Positions 33,420-42,128 of a DNA stretch of 64,000 nt are shown in pieces (positions within the stretch are counted from its first letter, which is position 1; the number at the start of each line of letters is the position of its first letter). The notes beneath the pieces are model-generated. The model made no database searches. It was not told the origin of the DNA and was given only the letters and a program-made list of their open reading frames with translations. This stretch comes from Gammaproteobacteria bacterium (GTDB lineage: Bacteria > Pseudomonadota > Gammaproteobacteria > Pseudomonadales > Ketobacteraceae), in NCBI GenBank assembly GCA_013178375.1, contig JABLXQ010000030.1, forward strand, positions 1-64,000, written 5' to 3'. Position numbers and translations under genes: made by a program.

Positions 33420-34280
33420 CTAGATCTTCAGTGGTTTCAGCTGGCCGACAAAGGCCGCAATCGCGTCCCGGCGCTCACTGCCGGTCCGGTACACCGCATG
33501 CACGGGCCTGCTGAAGGCCGGCACCCCCTTCACCTGTACCAGCCCCTTCCCTTCCGCGCTTTCCAGCACGCTCTGCGGCAGCCAGGCCGCTGCCTTGTGA
33601 TTCTGCAATCTCTGCTGTTGCAGATAATCCAGGGCAATCGACGCCAGATTGGTGTGCAGCAGCGGCACCGCCGCGTCACCGAAACGCTTGCTGAAGAACA
33701 GATCGAACGCATCGCCCCAATCAACATGAACATAGCCGTCCTGCAGCGCAGTACGGGCGCTGGCCTCCGGATCGCTGCTGACCAACACCAGGCGGATCTG
33801 GCCGATCTTGTCGGCGCGGAAGCCCGCCAGGGTGGGGGGCTCCAGCAACAGTGCCAGATCCAGCGTGCGCTCTTCCAGGCGGCGCACCAGGATGTCGACG
33901 GGATGGGCCTCGGCCCGCAGCGCCAGATCCGGCAGCAGCCCGTACAGGCGCGGCACCTGTTCCGCCATGGCAAAGCGCCAGAAACTGTAGGTGGCACCCA
34001 CCGTGAGCCGGCGGCCCTGATCCGCCGGCATGACCACATCCTGCCGCGCGTGGGACCAGGCCAGCAGCATGGTCTCGGCATGGGGCACCAGCCGCTCCCC
34101 TTCCGGGGTCAGCTGGATGTTGTTGCGGGAGCGGATGAACAGCTCCACCCCCAGGATATGTTCCAGCTGCCGCACCCGCGCACTGACGGCGGCGGGCGTG
34201 AGGTACAGGTTGTCCGCCGCCCGGCCGAAATGGCGGGTGGTGTTCACCTCCAGAAAGGTTTTTAGCAAATCGGTGTCCAT
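33420..34280 (-). CDS. hdfR: LysR-type regulator, HdfR-like
   Basis: A 286-residue LTTR. The N-terminal helix-turn-helix region (MDTDLLKTFLEVNTTRHFGR, AADNLYLTPAAVSARVRQLE, GVELFIRSRNNIQLT) follows E. coli HdfR closely; the remainder is the co-inducer domain. HdfR represses the flagellar master operon in enterobacteria; the target here is not visible. It stands alone in the minus direction, divergent from the GNAT gene (130 bases between). Confidence 0.8.
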   Translation of the reverse strand: MDTDLLKTFLEVNTTRHFGRAADNLYLTPAAVSARVRQLEHILGVELFIRSRNNIQLTPEGERLVPHAETMLLAWSHARQDVVMPADQGRRLTVGATYSFWRFAMAEQVPRLYGLLPDLALRAEAHPVDILVRRLEERTLDLALLLEPPTLAGFRADKIGQIRLVLVSSDPEASARTALQDGYVHVDWGDAFDLFFSKRFGDAAVPLLHTNLASIALDYLQQQRLQNHKAAAWLPQSVLESAEGKGLVQVKGVPAFSRPVHAVYRTGSERRDAIAAFVGQLKPLKI

Positions 34281-34410
34281 CGGCGGCGCTCGTGATTCCT
34301 AAGGCCGGGCAAGCTTAGGGGAACAAAAGCGGCCGGCGCAAGGGTCCGCCCTGGTCTATTGTGGTAACGTAGCGACCCTCCCCGAGGACACCCGCGCAAG
34401 GACCGACAGC

Positions 34411-35016
34411 ATGACTTTCGATGTTCGCCCCGTTCTGCTTGAAAACACCTGGGTACGGCTGGAACCGCTGCAACCGCGCCACGCCGAAGCGCTGTTCGCC
34501 ATCGGCCAGGACGCCGGCGACTGGGCTTACATGCCGCACGGCTGTTTCACCTCGCTGGACCACACCCGCAGCTGGATTGCAGACGCGCTGACACTGCAGG
34601 AAAAAGGCGAGCAGGTCAGTTTCGTCATCATCGACCGCAGCAGTGGCGCGGTGGCCGGCAGTACCCGCTTCCTGAATATCCGCCGTCGCGATCGCGGCCT
34701 GGAAATCGGCTGGACCTGGCTGGGCCGGGATTTCCAGCGCAGCGCCGTCAACACCGCCACCAAACTGCTGCTGTTGCAACATGCGTTCGATACGCTGGGC
34801 GCGCTGCGGGTGGAACTGAAAACCGATGCCCGCAACCTGCGCTCGCAAGCGGCGATTGCCCGCCTGGGCGCCACCCGCGAAGGCGTGTTCCGCCGCCACA
34901 TGATCGTGCAGAACGGCTTCGTGCGCGACACCGTGTATTTCAGCATCACCGATCAGGACTGGCCCCGTGTGCGCGATGGTCTGCTGGAAAAACTGGGTGC
35001 CGCCAATCCTTCATGA
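34411..35016 (+). CDS. GNAT acetyltransferase, RimJ/RimL type
   Basis: A 201-residue N-acetyltransferase: VRLEPLQPRHAEALFAIG at the start, LEIGWTWLGRDFQRSAVNTA (acetyl-CoA loop and helix) and ALRVELKTDARNLRSQAAIA, then RLGATREGVFRRHM. The pattern is that of RimJ/RimL-like enzymes that acetylate protein N-termini or small amines. AAGGA precedes the start. The EamA transporter begins 13 bases later, and the two may form an operon. Confidence 0.85.
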   Translation: MTFDVRPVLLENTWVRLEPLQPRHAEALFAIGQDAGDWAYMPHGCFTSLDHTRSWIADALTLQEKGEQVSFVIIDRSSGAVAGSTRFLNIRRRDRGLEIGWTWLGRDFQRSAVNTATKLLLLQHAFDTLGALRVELKTDARNLRSQAAIARLGATREGVFRRHMIVQNGFVRDTVYFSITDQDWPRVRDGLLEKLGAANPS

Positions 35017-35029
35017 CCATCATTAACGC

Positions 35030-35911
35030 ATGACCGCCAACGCTGCCCTCAAGAACGACCTGCTGCTGGTGCTGGTGACCGTGCTGGCCGCCGCCGGCTG
35101 GATGTTTTCCAAGAACGCGTTGAACGGGATTCCGCCGCTGTATTTTCTCGGCATCCGTTTCCTGATTGCCGGCGCCACCCTGACGCTGATCAGTGCCGGC
35201 CAGCTGCGCCAGCTGCAACGCCGGCACTGGTTGCAGGCGCTTGGCATGGGCAGCCTGTTCGCGCTGGCATTGATGATCTGGATTCTGGGACTGGAACACA
35301 GCGAACACGTGGGGGAAGGCGCCTTCATTTCCAGCCTGGGCGTGGTGCTGGTGCCGCTGTTCGCGCGTTTCGTTTTCCGCGAAGTGTTGCCGCTGTCCAC
35401 CTGGGTGGCACTGCCGGTGGCGATTGCCGGCCTGGCGCTGCTGTCGCTGGACAAAGGCCTGCGGCTGGAGACCGGGCAGATCCTGATGCTGATGTCCGCC
35501 GCGCTGTTCGCGTTTCATTTCAACCTGATCACGCGGGTGGTGGCACAGATGCCGGCACTGGCGCTGACGGCGATCCAGCTGTGCGTAGTCGGTGCTGCGT
35601 CCTGTCTCGCGGCGCTGCCGTTCGAAACCCTGCCGGACCCCATTCCGCCCGACACCTGGGGCTGGATTCTGGCGGCGGCGCTGATCGCCAGCAGCGCGCG
35701 TTTTTTCCTGCAGGCGTATGCCCAGGCCCGCGTTTCCGCCAGCCATGCCGCCGTGATCATGGTACTGGAGCCGGTGTGGGCATCGCTGCTGGCGGGTTAT
35801 TTTTTACAGGAAACCATGTCGCCGTCGCAGCTGGCCGGCTGTGCGCTGATTTTTGCCGCGCTGCTGGTAAACCGCTGGCGCGCCATCGCCAATCTGATTA
35901 AATCCGGATGA
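35030..35911 (+). CDS. EamA/DMT-family transporter
   Basis: A 293-residue membrane protein with ten predicted helices in two EamA repeats (FLGIRFLIAGATL in the first, MVLEPVWASLLAGYFLQE in the second, the latter with the conserved Glu-Pro). It belongs to the drug/metabolite exporter superfamily; the substrate is unknown. It is close downstream of the GNAT gene and just upstream of slyX. Confidence 0.86.
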   Translation: MTANAALKNDLLLVLVTVLAAAGWMFSKNALNGIPPLYFLGIRFLIAGATLTLISAGQLRQLQRRHWLQALGMGSLFALALMIWILGLEHSEHVGEGAFISSLGVVLVPLFARFVFREVLPLSTWVALPVAIAGLALLSLDKGLRLETGQILMLMSAALFAFHFNLITRVVAQMPALALTAIQLCVVGAASCLAALPFETLPDPIPPDTWGWILAAALIASSARFFLQAYAQARVSASHAAVIMVLEPVWASLLAGYFLQETMSPSQLAGCALIFAALLVNRWRAIANLIKSG

Positions 35912-35918
35912 CCTCACA

Positions 35919-36119
35919 ATGGAAGACCGCATCACCGAACTGGAAACCCGCATCGCCTTTCAGGAACACAACCTGCAGGAACTGAGCGACGAAATGTACC
36001 GCCAGCAGAAGCAGATCGAGCGGCTGGACAACATCTGCCGGATGCTGCTGCAACAAATGCAGGATGTGTCCTCCGCCCTGCCCGCCAAACCCCAGGACGA
36101 GAAGCCGCCCCACTACTGA
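35919..36119 (+). CDS. slyX: SlyX-family protein
   Basis: A 66-residue protein that is one coiled coil (ITELETRIAFQEHNLQELSD, MYRQQKQIERLDNICRMLLQ) with a Pro-rich tail ending KPPHY, which matches SlyX in length and C-terminal signature. The cellular role is not established. It begins seven bases after the EamA stop. Confidence 0.88.
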   Translation: MEDRITELETRIAFQEHNLQELSDEMYRQQKQIERLDNICRMLLQQMQDVSSALPAKPQDEKPPHY

Positions 36120-36152
36120 GCGGCGCGGCCTGATTTGGGGACACTGGCTGTT

Positions 36153-36707
36153 TTACGGATTGCGAAAATCACCGATGGAATAAAACACGGTCCACTGCGG
36201 GCTGAGCACATTCTGCGCCTTCACGCCCTGGATCAGCACCACCGTGGGCGAGCCATCACGCTCGAAGCGGGTCTGGAAACCACTGTCGGCCGGACGCGCC
36301 TCCGTGATGGTTTTCCAGGATGCATCCAGGCAGGTTCGCAGATTCGTCACCGCCTTGTCGTGATAGGTGCGCGCCACTTCCTCATCCGGCGCGGCGCGGG
36401 TACAAACATAACGGGTGCCCCCCTTGCCCGCCTGCCAGATTTCGCATGACGAGCCGACGGCGTGGTAGTTCGCCTGAAAAATGTCGGCGTAGCGGGAACG
36501 GGTGCGAGCACCACGCAGCGACGCAAACCCGTCCGCATGGCTCGCAATCAGCTTGCGGACTTCACCGCAGGGATCGGCGCTCTGGGCCAGCCCGCCGGCT
36601 TCCTTCGCGGTGCCTCCGCCGCTGGCGCAGGACAGCAGCAACAACACCGACGGTGCCAGTGCCAGCCATCGCAGATTTCGGGTCGACAGTGCGTTTCGGA
36701 TCGACAT
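36153..36707 (-). CDS. Uncharacterised lipoprotein
   Basis: A 184-residue protein with a lipobox (SVLLLLSC, Cys at about residue 27). The mature part has paired Cys (DPCGEV, SSCEIW, YVCTRA, RTCLDA) that may be disulfide-bonded. The start at 36707 has a GGGAGAA site. It follows the ClsC-like gene by 39 bases in the same direction, so co-transcription is possible. No family is recognised. Confidence 0.65.
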   Translation of the reverse strand: MSIRNALSTRNLRWLALAPSVLLLLSCASGGGTAKEAGGLAQSADPCGEVRKLIASHADGFASLRGARTRSRYADIFQANYHAVGSSCEIWQAGKGGTRYVCTRAAPDEEVARTYHDKAVTNLRTCLDASWKTITEARPADSGFQTRFERDGSPTVVLIQGVKAQNVLSPQWTVFYSIGDFRNP

Positions 36708-36746
36708 GAAGTGAATTCTCCCTGGTTTTTGAAATGTGCGCGTCAA

Positions 36747-38297
36747 TCAAAGCATGCTTTCGATGACAAATACTGACATCACGCGGGTGGACAGGCGCTG
36801 CCACCAGCCGGTTTCCGGTTCCTGATCGAAGCGAATCTTGCGGCCGTTTTCGCCGGTTGTCCAATTCAGGTCACCGTCCTCGTCCAGATCCAGCCGGTAG
36901 GCGTGGTCCAGCAGGTCTTGCTCGAATACCTCACTCATCTTACCCGCCAGTTCGGGGCTTTCGAACACCACACCCATTTCGGTATTGAGCTCGACGGAGC
37001 GGGGATCCAGGTTGAACGAACCCACGAACACAAACCGCTTGTCGCCAGCAAAGGTCTTGGCATGCAGGCTGGCGCGGGAAGAACCTTTCCAGCTTTTTTT
37101 CTGGCGCCCATCCGCTGTCTGGTGAGGCTTGAATTCATACAGTTCAACGCCGGCGCGAATCAGATCCTCGCGGTAGCGCATGTAGCCCGCGTGCACTACC
37201 GACACGTCGTTGGCGGCCAGCGAATTGGTGAGAATCCTCACCTTCACTCCACGCTGCACCATTTTTCCCAGCGCCGCCACCAGCTGGTCGCCCGGGACAA
37301 AATACGGCGAGATGATAATCAGGTCGTGCTGCACCTGGCCCAGCAGCATCGCCAGGCGTGGACCAATGTGGGTGGCGGCCGACGTTTCGATGCCCGCTGC
37401 CTTCTGTGGCGAATCGTAGAGCAGGATGGAACGGCCCCACACAAAGTTGTTCTCGCCCAGACCCCCGGACTGCGCCAGATCGCTTTGCCTGAGGGCGCGG
37501 GCATAGGGCGTCTTTTCCGCCTCGGCCAGAAATTCCTGCAGTTGCTGCCGCATCCGGATCAGATCGTCCGGCGTCACCGGTTCGCCGGGAAACGCCGTCA
37601 GCGGCACCGCCCAGTCGCTGTTCCAGTACAGATCGAAGGCGTCTTCGACTTCGCGCACCACGGGTCCCACCGCCAGCACGTCCAGATCGGAAAACTCCGC
37701 GTGGCTTTCACCGCCGAAATACTCGTTGCCCACGTTGCGGCCGCCGACAATGGTAACCAGCGCATCGGCCGTGAGGGATTTGTTGTGCATGCGGCGATTG
37801 ATGCGGGAGAAATCCGTGACCATATCGAACACGCGCCGCTCGCGGTTGGCGAACGGATTGAACAGGCGGATCTCGATATTGGGATGCTGGTCGATGATGC
37901 GCATGTTCTGGTCCTTGCCGGCAGTATCCAGATCATCCAGCAGCAAGCGTACCCGCACACCGCGATCCGCCGCCCGCAGCAAGGATTCCAGCAGCACGAG
38001 GCCACTGCTGTCGTTGTGCCAGATGTAATACTGCACGTCGAGCGAACGCTGGGCGGCGTAAATCAACCCGACCCGCGCCACCAGGGCATCGATGCCGGTG
38101 GACAGCGGATGAAAGCCCGACAGGTTCGGATGCCGGGGCAACAACGGCGCCAACGCCTGACCGATGCGGGTGTCGGCGGTGTCGGTCAGGGCCTGGGACG
38201 GCGTGCGTTCCACCTGTTGCGGCAGCGTGGCGCAGCCGGTCAGGGCCGCCAACCAACCCGTCAGCGCCAGTACGCACCACATCGTCATTCGATTCAC
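36747..38297 (-). CDS. clsC: Phospholipase D-family lipoprotein, ClsC (YmdC)-like
   Basis: A 516-residue PLD-superfamily protein with two HKD motifs, HNKSLTAD and HAKTFAGD, each followed by the usual GGRN or GSFN. The conserved DVQYYIWHND, RVRLLLDD, TDFSRINRRMHNKS and LAANDVSVVHAGYMRY segments follow E. coli ClsC, which makes cardiolipin from phosphatidylglycerol and phosphatidylethanolamine. Unlike ClsC it has a signal peptide with a lipobox (AALTGC). The GTG at 38297 has an AAGGGG site; an ATG at 38288 is the alternative. No YmdB partner is adjacent. Confidence 0.82.
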   Translation of the reverse strand: MNRMTMWCVLALTGWLAALTGCATLPQQVERTPSQALTDTADTRIGQALAPLLPRHPNLSGFHPLSTGIDALVARVGLIYAAQRSLDVQYYIWHNDSSGLVLLESLLRAADRGVRVRLLLDDLDTAGKDQNMRIIDQHPNIEIRLFNPFANRERRVFDMVTDFSRINRRMHNKSLTADALVTIVGGRNVGNEYFGGESHAEFSDLDVLAVGPVVREVEDAFDLYWNSDWAVPLTAFPGEPVTPDDLIRMRQQLQEFLAEAEKTPYARALRQSDLAQSGGLGENNFVWGRSILLYDSPQKAAGIETSAATHIGPRLAMLLGQVQHDLIIISPYFVPGDQLVAALGKMVQRGVKVRILTNSLAANDVSVVHAGYMRYREDLIRAGVELYEFKPHQTADGRQKKSWKGSSRASLHAKTFAGDKRFVFVGSFNLDPRSVELNTEMGVVFESPELAGKMSEVFEQDLLDHAYRLDLDEDGDLNWTTGENGRKIRFDQEPETGWWQRLSTRVMSVFVIESML

Positions 38298-38469
38298 GGG
38301 TTCACCCCTTTCCATTGTGTGCCACAGACTATAGCAAAACTTGCGCAGGCACAGTGATGGCCGCAACCGTCTGCGCTATTGACTTCGATGCAGTTGACTT
38401 CAATGTCTTGCTTGGTAGGCTAGCGGTCCTTCGCCTCAGTGCAATCACGTTTCGACCGGGGAATTTTCA

Positions 38470-39960
38470 ATGCCTGCATCCATCGTCACCGGCCCGCTGC
38501 TCGGGCTGGAATCCGACGCGCTCTACACGGTCTGCTTCACCACCGCAAAATCGGTGAACCAGGCCAGCGTCACCGCCAACGGCCACAGCGTGATGGCCAT
38601 TGCCGCTGGTGAAACCTGCAACCACCGTTTCTGGCGCGCGGAAATTCCCGTCGCTCCCGGTATCCACGCACTGGCGGTGCGCTATCGTGTGCTGCTCGAC
38701 GGCAGCCTCGCCCGCGATTACAACAATCGCGACGAATGGCAGTTCTATGTGCCAGCCCTCGGCGAAAAACCGAAAATCCTCTACGCCTCGTGCAACGGCT
38801 TTTCCAGCGCCGACCTGGCGAACAAGACCGAGCATCCCTATGCGCTGTGGCAAAAGCTGAAAGAAGAACACGCCAGCGCACCCTACGCACTGATGATCCT
38901 GGGCGGCGACCAGCTCTATGCCGATGAAATGTGGAGCACGGTGCCCACTCTGAAGGAATGGAGCAAGTTGCCGCGCAAGGACAAGGTCAAGCGTCAGGTT
39001 AGCAAGCCAATGCTGCAGCAGATCGACCGTTTTTACGACGGTCTGTACCAGCAGCGCTGGAATGATCCGGTGATGTCGGAAATGCTGGCGTCCATTCCCA
39101 ACATCATGATGTGGGACGACCACGATATTTTCGACGGCTGGGGCAGTTACCCGGAGGACCTGCAGAACTGCCCGGTGTTCAAGGCGATCTATGCCAGCGC
39201 CCGTCAGTATTTCGAATGGCTGCAGATGCGCAGCAGCCGCAACACCAGCCTGCTCAACCGCGATGCCGCACATTTCGCCTTCGCCCTGCAGTTTCGTGGC
39301 TATCACATCCTGGCGCTGGACAACCGCGCCGAGCGCACGCTGCAGCAGGTGATGAGCCGGCAGCAGTGGGACGACGTGCTGCGGCATCTGGACAGCAAGG
39401 TAATCCATGGCGACCTGCTGCTGTTGTCAGCGGTGCCGGTGGTGTACCGCGATTTTTCGTTCACCGAAAGCGCACTGGATGCCACGCCCTGGGACGAGGA
39501 ACTCACCGACGACCTGAAGGACCACTGGCGCGCGAAGGAACACCAGGGCGAACGGGCGCGGCTGATCATGCGGCTGCTGGACAACGTGGGCAAACGCCAG
39601 CAACAGGGCAACGCCCGCACAGTGATCCTGTCCGGCGACGTGCACATCGGCTGTCTGGGTGTGATCAATGATCGCCGCGATGCCCAACGCGCGCGCAAGA
39701 TTCACCAGGTGGTATCGTCCGGCATCGTGCATCCGGCACCCAGCCGCATCGCCTGGTACGGCATCATGGCGGTGACCAACGACAAGACCGAGCATCTGAA
39801 CGAGGACAAGAGCATCGAGATCGCCATGCTCAAGCCCTACAGTTCGGACCAGTACCTGCGCACGCGCAATTATGTGAGTCTGCAGGAAGGCAGCGACAGG
39901 AAACTGTGGCTGAACTGGATCTGTGAATCGAAGGACAAGCCGGTCTATCCGCTGGATTGA
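38470..39960 (+). CDS. PhoD-like metallophosphatase
   Basis: A 496-residue protein of the PhoD/metallophosphatase type. Metal-ligand motifs are present: GGDQLYAD (Asp147), MMWDDHDIFDGWG (216-219) and SGDVHIG (His392). An N-terminal beta domain (1-95) precedes the catalytic domain. No signal peptide is seen, so it is probably cytoplasmic, unlike secreted PhoD enzymes. GGGGAA precedes the start. It is monocistronic, ended by a strong bidirectional terminator. Phosphodiesters or phosphomonoesters are the likely substrates. Confidence 0.82.
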   Translation: MPASIVTGPLLGLESDALYTVCFTTAKSVNQASVTANGHSVMAIAAGETCNHRFWRAEIPVAPGIHALAVRYRVLLDGSLARDYNNRDEWQFYVPALGEKPKILYASCNGFSSADLANKTEHPYALWQKLKEEHASAPYALMILGGDQLYADEMWSTVPTLKEWSKLPRKDKVKRQVSKPMLQQIDRFYDGLYQQRWNDPVMSEMLASIPNIMMWDDHDIFDGWGSYPEDLQNCPVFKAIYASARQYFEWLQMRSSRNTSLLNRDAAHFAFALQFRGYHILALDNRAERTLQQVMSRQQWDDVLRHLDSKVIHGDLLLLSAVPVVYRDFSFTESALDATPWDEELTDDLKDHWRAKEHQGERARLIMRLLDNVGKRQQQGNARTVILSGDVHIGCLGVINDRRDAQRARKIHQVVSSGIVHPAPSRIAWYGIMAVTNDKTEHLNEDKSIEIAMLKPYSSDQYLRTRNYVSLQEGSDRKLWLNWICESKDKPVYPLD

Positions 39961-40001
39961 AAGCGCTGGAATGAAAACGCCGGATAAAAACGCAGGGTTA
40001 A

Positions 40002-40032
40002 AAAAAGGGTCGCTCACATCGCGACCCTTTTT
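40002..40032. terminator. Bidirectional terminator
   Basis: AAAAAGGGTCGC (40002-40013) pairs with GCGACCCTTTTT (40021-40032) between the convergent PhoD-like and hydrolase genes; the A/T flanks serve both strands. Confidence 0.88.
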
Positions 40033-40056
40033 GATTTCAACACGAACGAAATTCAA

Positions 40057-41892
40057 TTACGGCTGCGCATTGGAGAACACGAAATCCAGCAGGTTGTCCG
40101 CCACTTCGTTCTTGTGCAGCGACGGTGTGTTCACGCTGGCGAACATCGGGTCCAGGTGCGACTGGCCCGGCAGCAGCACGAGGCTGAACGGACGCCCGGG
40201 AATCTCCGGCCCCTGCATGTCCAGCGCGAGGCCATCGCCGCCCGCGAAAATGATCGTGGGCACTTCCAGCACCGCGCCCGGATGAATCGCCTTGATGCCA
40301 TACGCCGGGCCGTAACTTTTGCCGGCGGCCAGAATATCCACCAGAATCCGCAGCGGGAAGTACCACTCAGTGAGGTTGGATTCACCCACATGCAGCGCGC
40401 GGGTGAAATCCTCCATCCGCACCATCTCGTCGGTCAGATCCGTATACTTGAATGTGCCGGTCACATCGGTGTAATCCGGATCGGAGGGATCGCCGATCTG
40501 GTCCGAATTGGCCCAGCGATAGAGCGGGCCTTCACCCAGGTGACGGCGATCCGGCCCCGCGTCCGCCGCAATGAATTGCTGGTTGGGGCCGGACGCGGCG
40601 GAAATGATATCCCCCAGCAACGGAATGCTGCGGCCCAGCTGCACCAGCGGCGATTTTTTCACGACCGCGCCACCGTTCATCTGCCCCAGACTGGCCTGCA
40701 AAAATGCCAGGATGGAATAATCGTCGTCGAACATCAGCGCTACCTGCGCGGCATTGGTGTAGCGGAACGATTCCAGGTGCGGGCCGTAAGCGAAGTTGTT
40801 GCCATCGCGGGTGTGAAAAAAGCGGAACAGGGATTTCAGCTCGGGCGATTGCGGAATGCGTTCAATCACACGGCTTTCCTGATCCGGGGCTTTTGCCGCC
40901 AGCAGGCCCACCGCTTCCGGTAACGCAATCGCCTCGGCGCTGAACAGGGCGGGAATATCGATGTTTTTCGGCAGGATGCCATTGCGCATCAGTTTCAGCA
41001 CGTTGCGATAGGCAGCGTCGGAATCCACCTTGACGTCCGCCAGGATCGAATCGGCAATCGGCGCGTAGGCCTGCAATGCGGCCGCTGGATTGGATAGCGG
41101 GCTAATGTTGGTATCGAAACCAATCGCGCCCGCCACCAGATTCGCGCCGATGTCAGCGGTGGTGGCCGGATCGGCGTCCAGATCCCAGGACAGGAACATC
41201 GAGGTGTGAATGCCACCCAGCGAATGGCCGCCTACGAATACTTTTTTCCTGCTCACCGCCGCATCGGGCACCATGGCCCTGATGATGGCGTACATGTCCT
41301 CGGTGGTCTGCTGCATGCCGAAATTCAGCAAATACGGCATGTCGCTGCTTTTGCGGAAACCGGCAAACTGCGCGCCGTCGATGCTCAGGTCACCGTAGTA
41401 ATATCCGACGATCAGATCCTCCGCTTCCTGCACGGTGGGCGCCGCTTCCGCCGCCTGCATGCCGCGCAGATCCTCCAGACAGTTCGAGCGCCGGTCCATC
41501 GACCAGACTTCGATATTGCGTCCGCGCTGCGTCTTCGCCATGTACACCAGCTGGCGGCCGATGTAGTCAAAACCGTTGGCCCCTTCCAGCACGCCGGGCA
41601 CCAGCAGCAACGCCGCATCGGCCTGGGCGGCATCGGCACTGCTGTCGCGGGTCTTGAAGCGGATGAAGCGCACATCGTTGCAGCCCGCTGGCAAGAGTGG
41701 ATCATCAATCACAAAGGTGGCGGGAATGGATTCGTAGGTCTGCTGCACGACAGCGGCGACATCGGCATCCGTCCACAGCGGCGTAACACCTGGCTTGCGA
41801 TCTTCGGGAATGGGTCCGCTGGGGTCGTAACAGCCGGAAAGCACCGCAGCAGCCATGACGGCGGTCAGCGGCAGACGCAATGGGGTTTGCAT
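40057..41892 (-). CDS. Alpha/beta hydrolase lipoprotein
   Basis: A 611-residue lipoprotein (lipobox VLSGC) with a large hydrolase domain. Nucleophile Ser224 is in GGHSLGG; the C-terminal region gives PTIIFAGGDGLALD and LLPGQSHLDPMF with the likely acid and His. The start at 41892 is supported by AGGTG and the signal peptide. The same general class as the first hydrolase of the window. It is divergent from the acylase across a 236-base region carrying an inverted repeat; probably a surface or periplasmic esterase/lipase. Confidence 0.75.
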   Translation of the reverse strand: MQTPLRLPLTAVMAAAVLSGCYDPSGPIPEDRKPGVTPLWTDADVAAVVQQTYESIPATFVIDDPLLPAGCNDVRFIRFKTRDSSADAAQADAALLLVPGVLEGANGFDYIGRQLVYMAKTQRGRNIEVWSMDRRSNCLEDLRGMQAAEAAPTVQEAEDLIVGYYYGDLSIDGAQFAGFRKSSDMPYLLNFGMQQTTEDMYAIIRAMVPDAAVSRKKVFVGGHSLGGIHTSMFLSWDLDADPATTADIGANLVAGAIGFDTNISPLSNPAAALQAYAPIADSILADVKVDSDAAYRNVLKLMRNGILPKNIDIPALFSAEAIALPEAVGLLAAKAPDQESRVIERIPQSPELKSLFRFFHTRDGNNFAYGPHLESFRYTNAAQVALMFDDDYSILAFLQASLGQMNGGAVVKKSPLVQLGRSIPLLGDIISAASGPNQQFIAADAGPDRRHLGEGPLYRWANSDQIGDPSDPDYTDVTGTFKYTDLTDEMVRMEDFTRALHVGESNLTEWYFPLRILVDILAAGKSYGPAYGIKAIHPGAVLEVPTIIFAGGDGLALDMQGPEIPGRPFSLVLLPGQSHLDPMFASVNTPSLHKNEVADNLLDFVFSNAQP

Positions 41893-41959
41893 GGTCGTCA
41901 CCTGGCAGGTTGTCGTTTTTGTTATAGGCTGAACTATAGCGCCGGCACCCGGCGAATAA

Positions 41960-41994
41960 TTGTTCCTTCCGGTCAATTGGTTTATAAGGAACAA
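41960..41994. promoter_or_regulatory. Inverted repeat between divergent hydrolase and acylase genes
   Basis: TTGTTCCTT (41960-41968) and AAGGAACAA (41986-41994) are exact complements separated by 17 bases, close to where both promoters must lie. It may be an operator or a hairpin. Confidence 0.4.
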
Positions 41995-42128
41995 AAAATA
42001 ACGCACGGCGCACCGGAAATGTGCCAAATTAAAAAACGGCACGGGGACTGATGTTCCCAGGGAAGTTGCCGGATAAAACCTGATCAGAATTGATCGCCAA
42101 ACTATTGGACTCCAGGGAAGGAAATGCC

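Noticed and set aside
36903-38357. A 484-codon plus-strand open frame opposite the ClsC-like gene
   Set aside because: Antisense to two HKD motifs; no ribosome site or family pattern.
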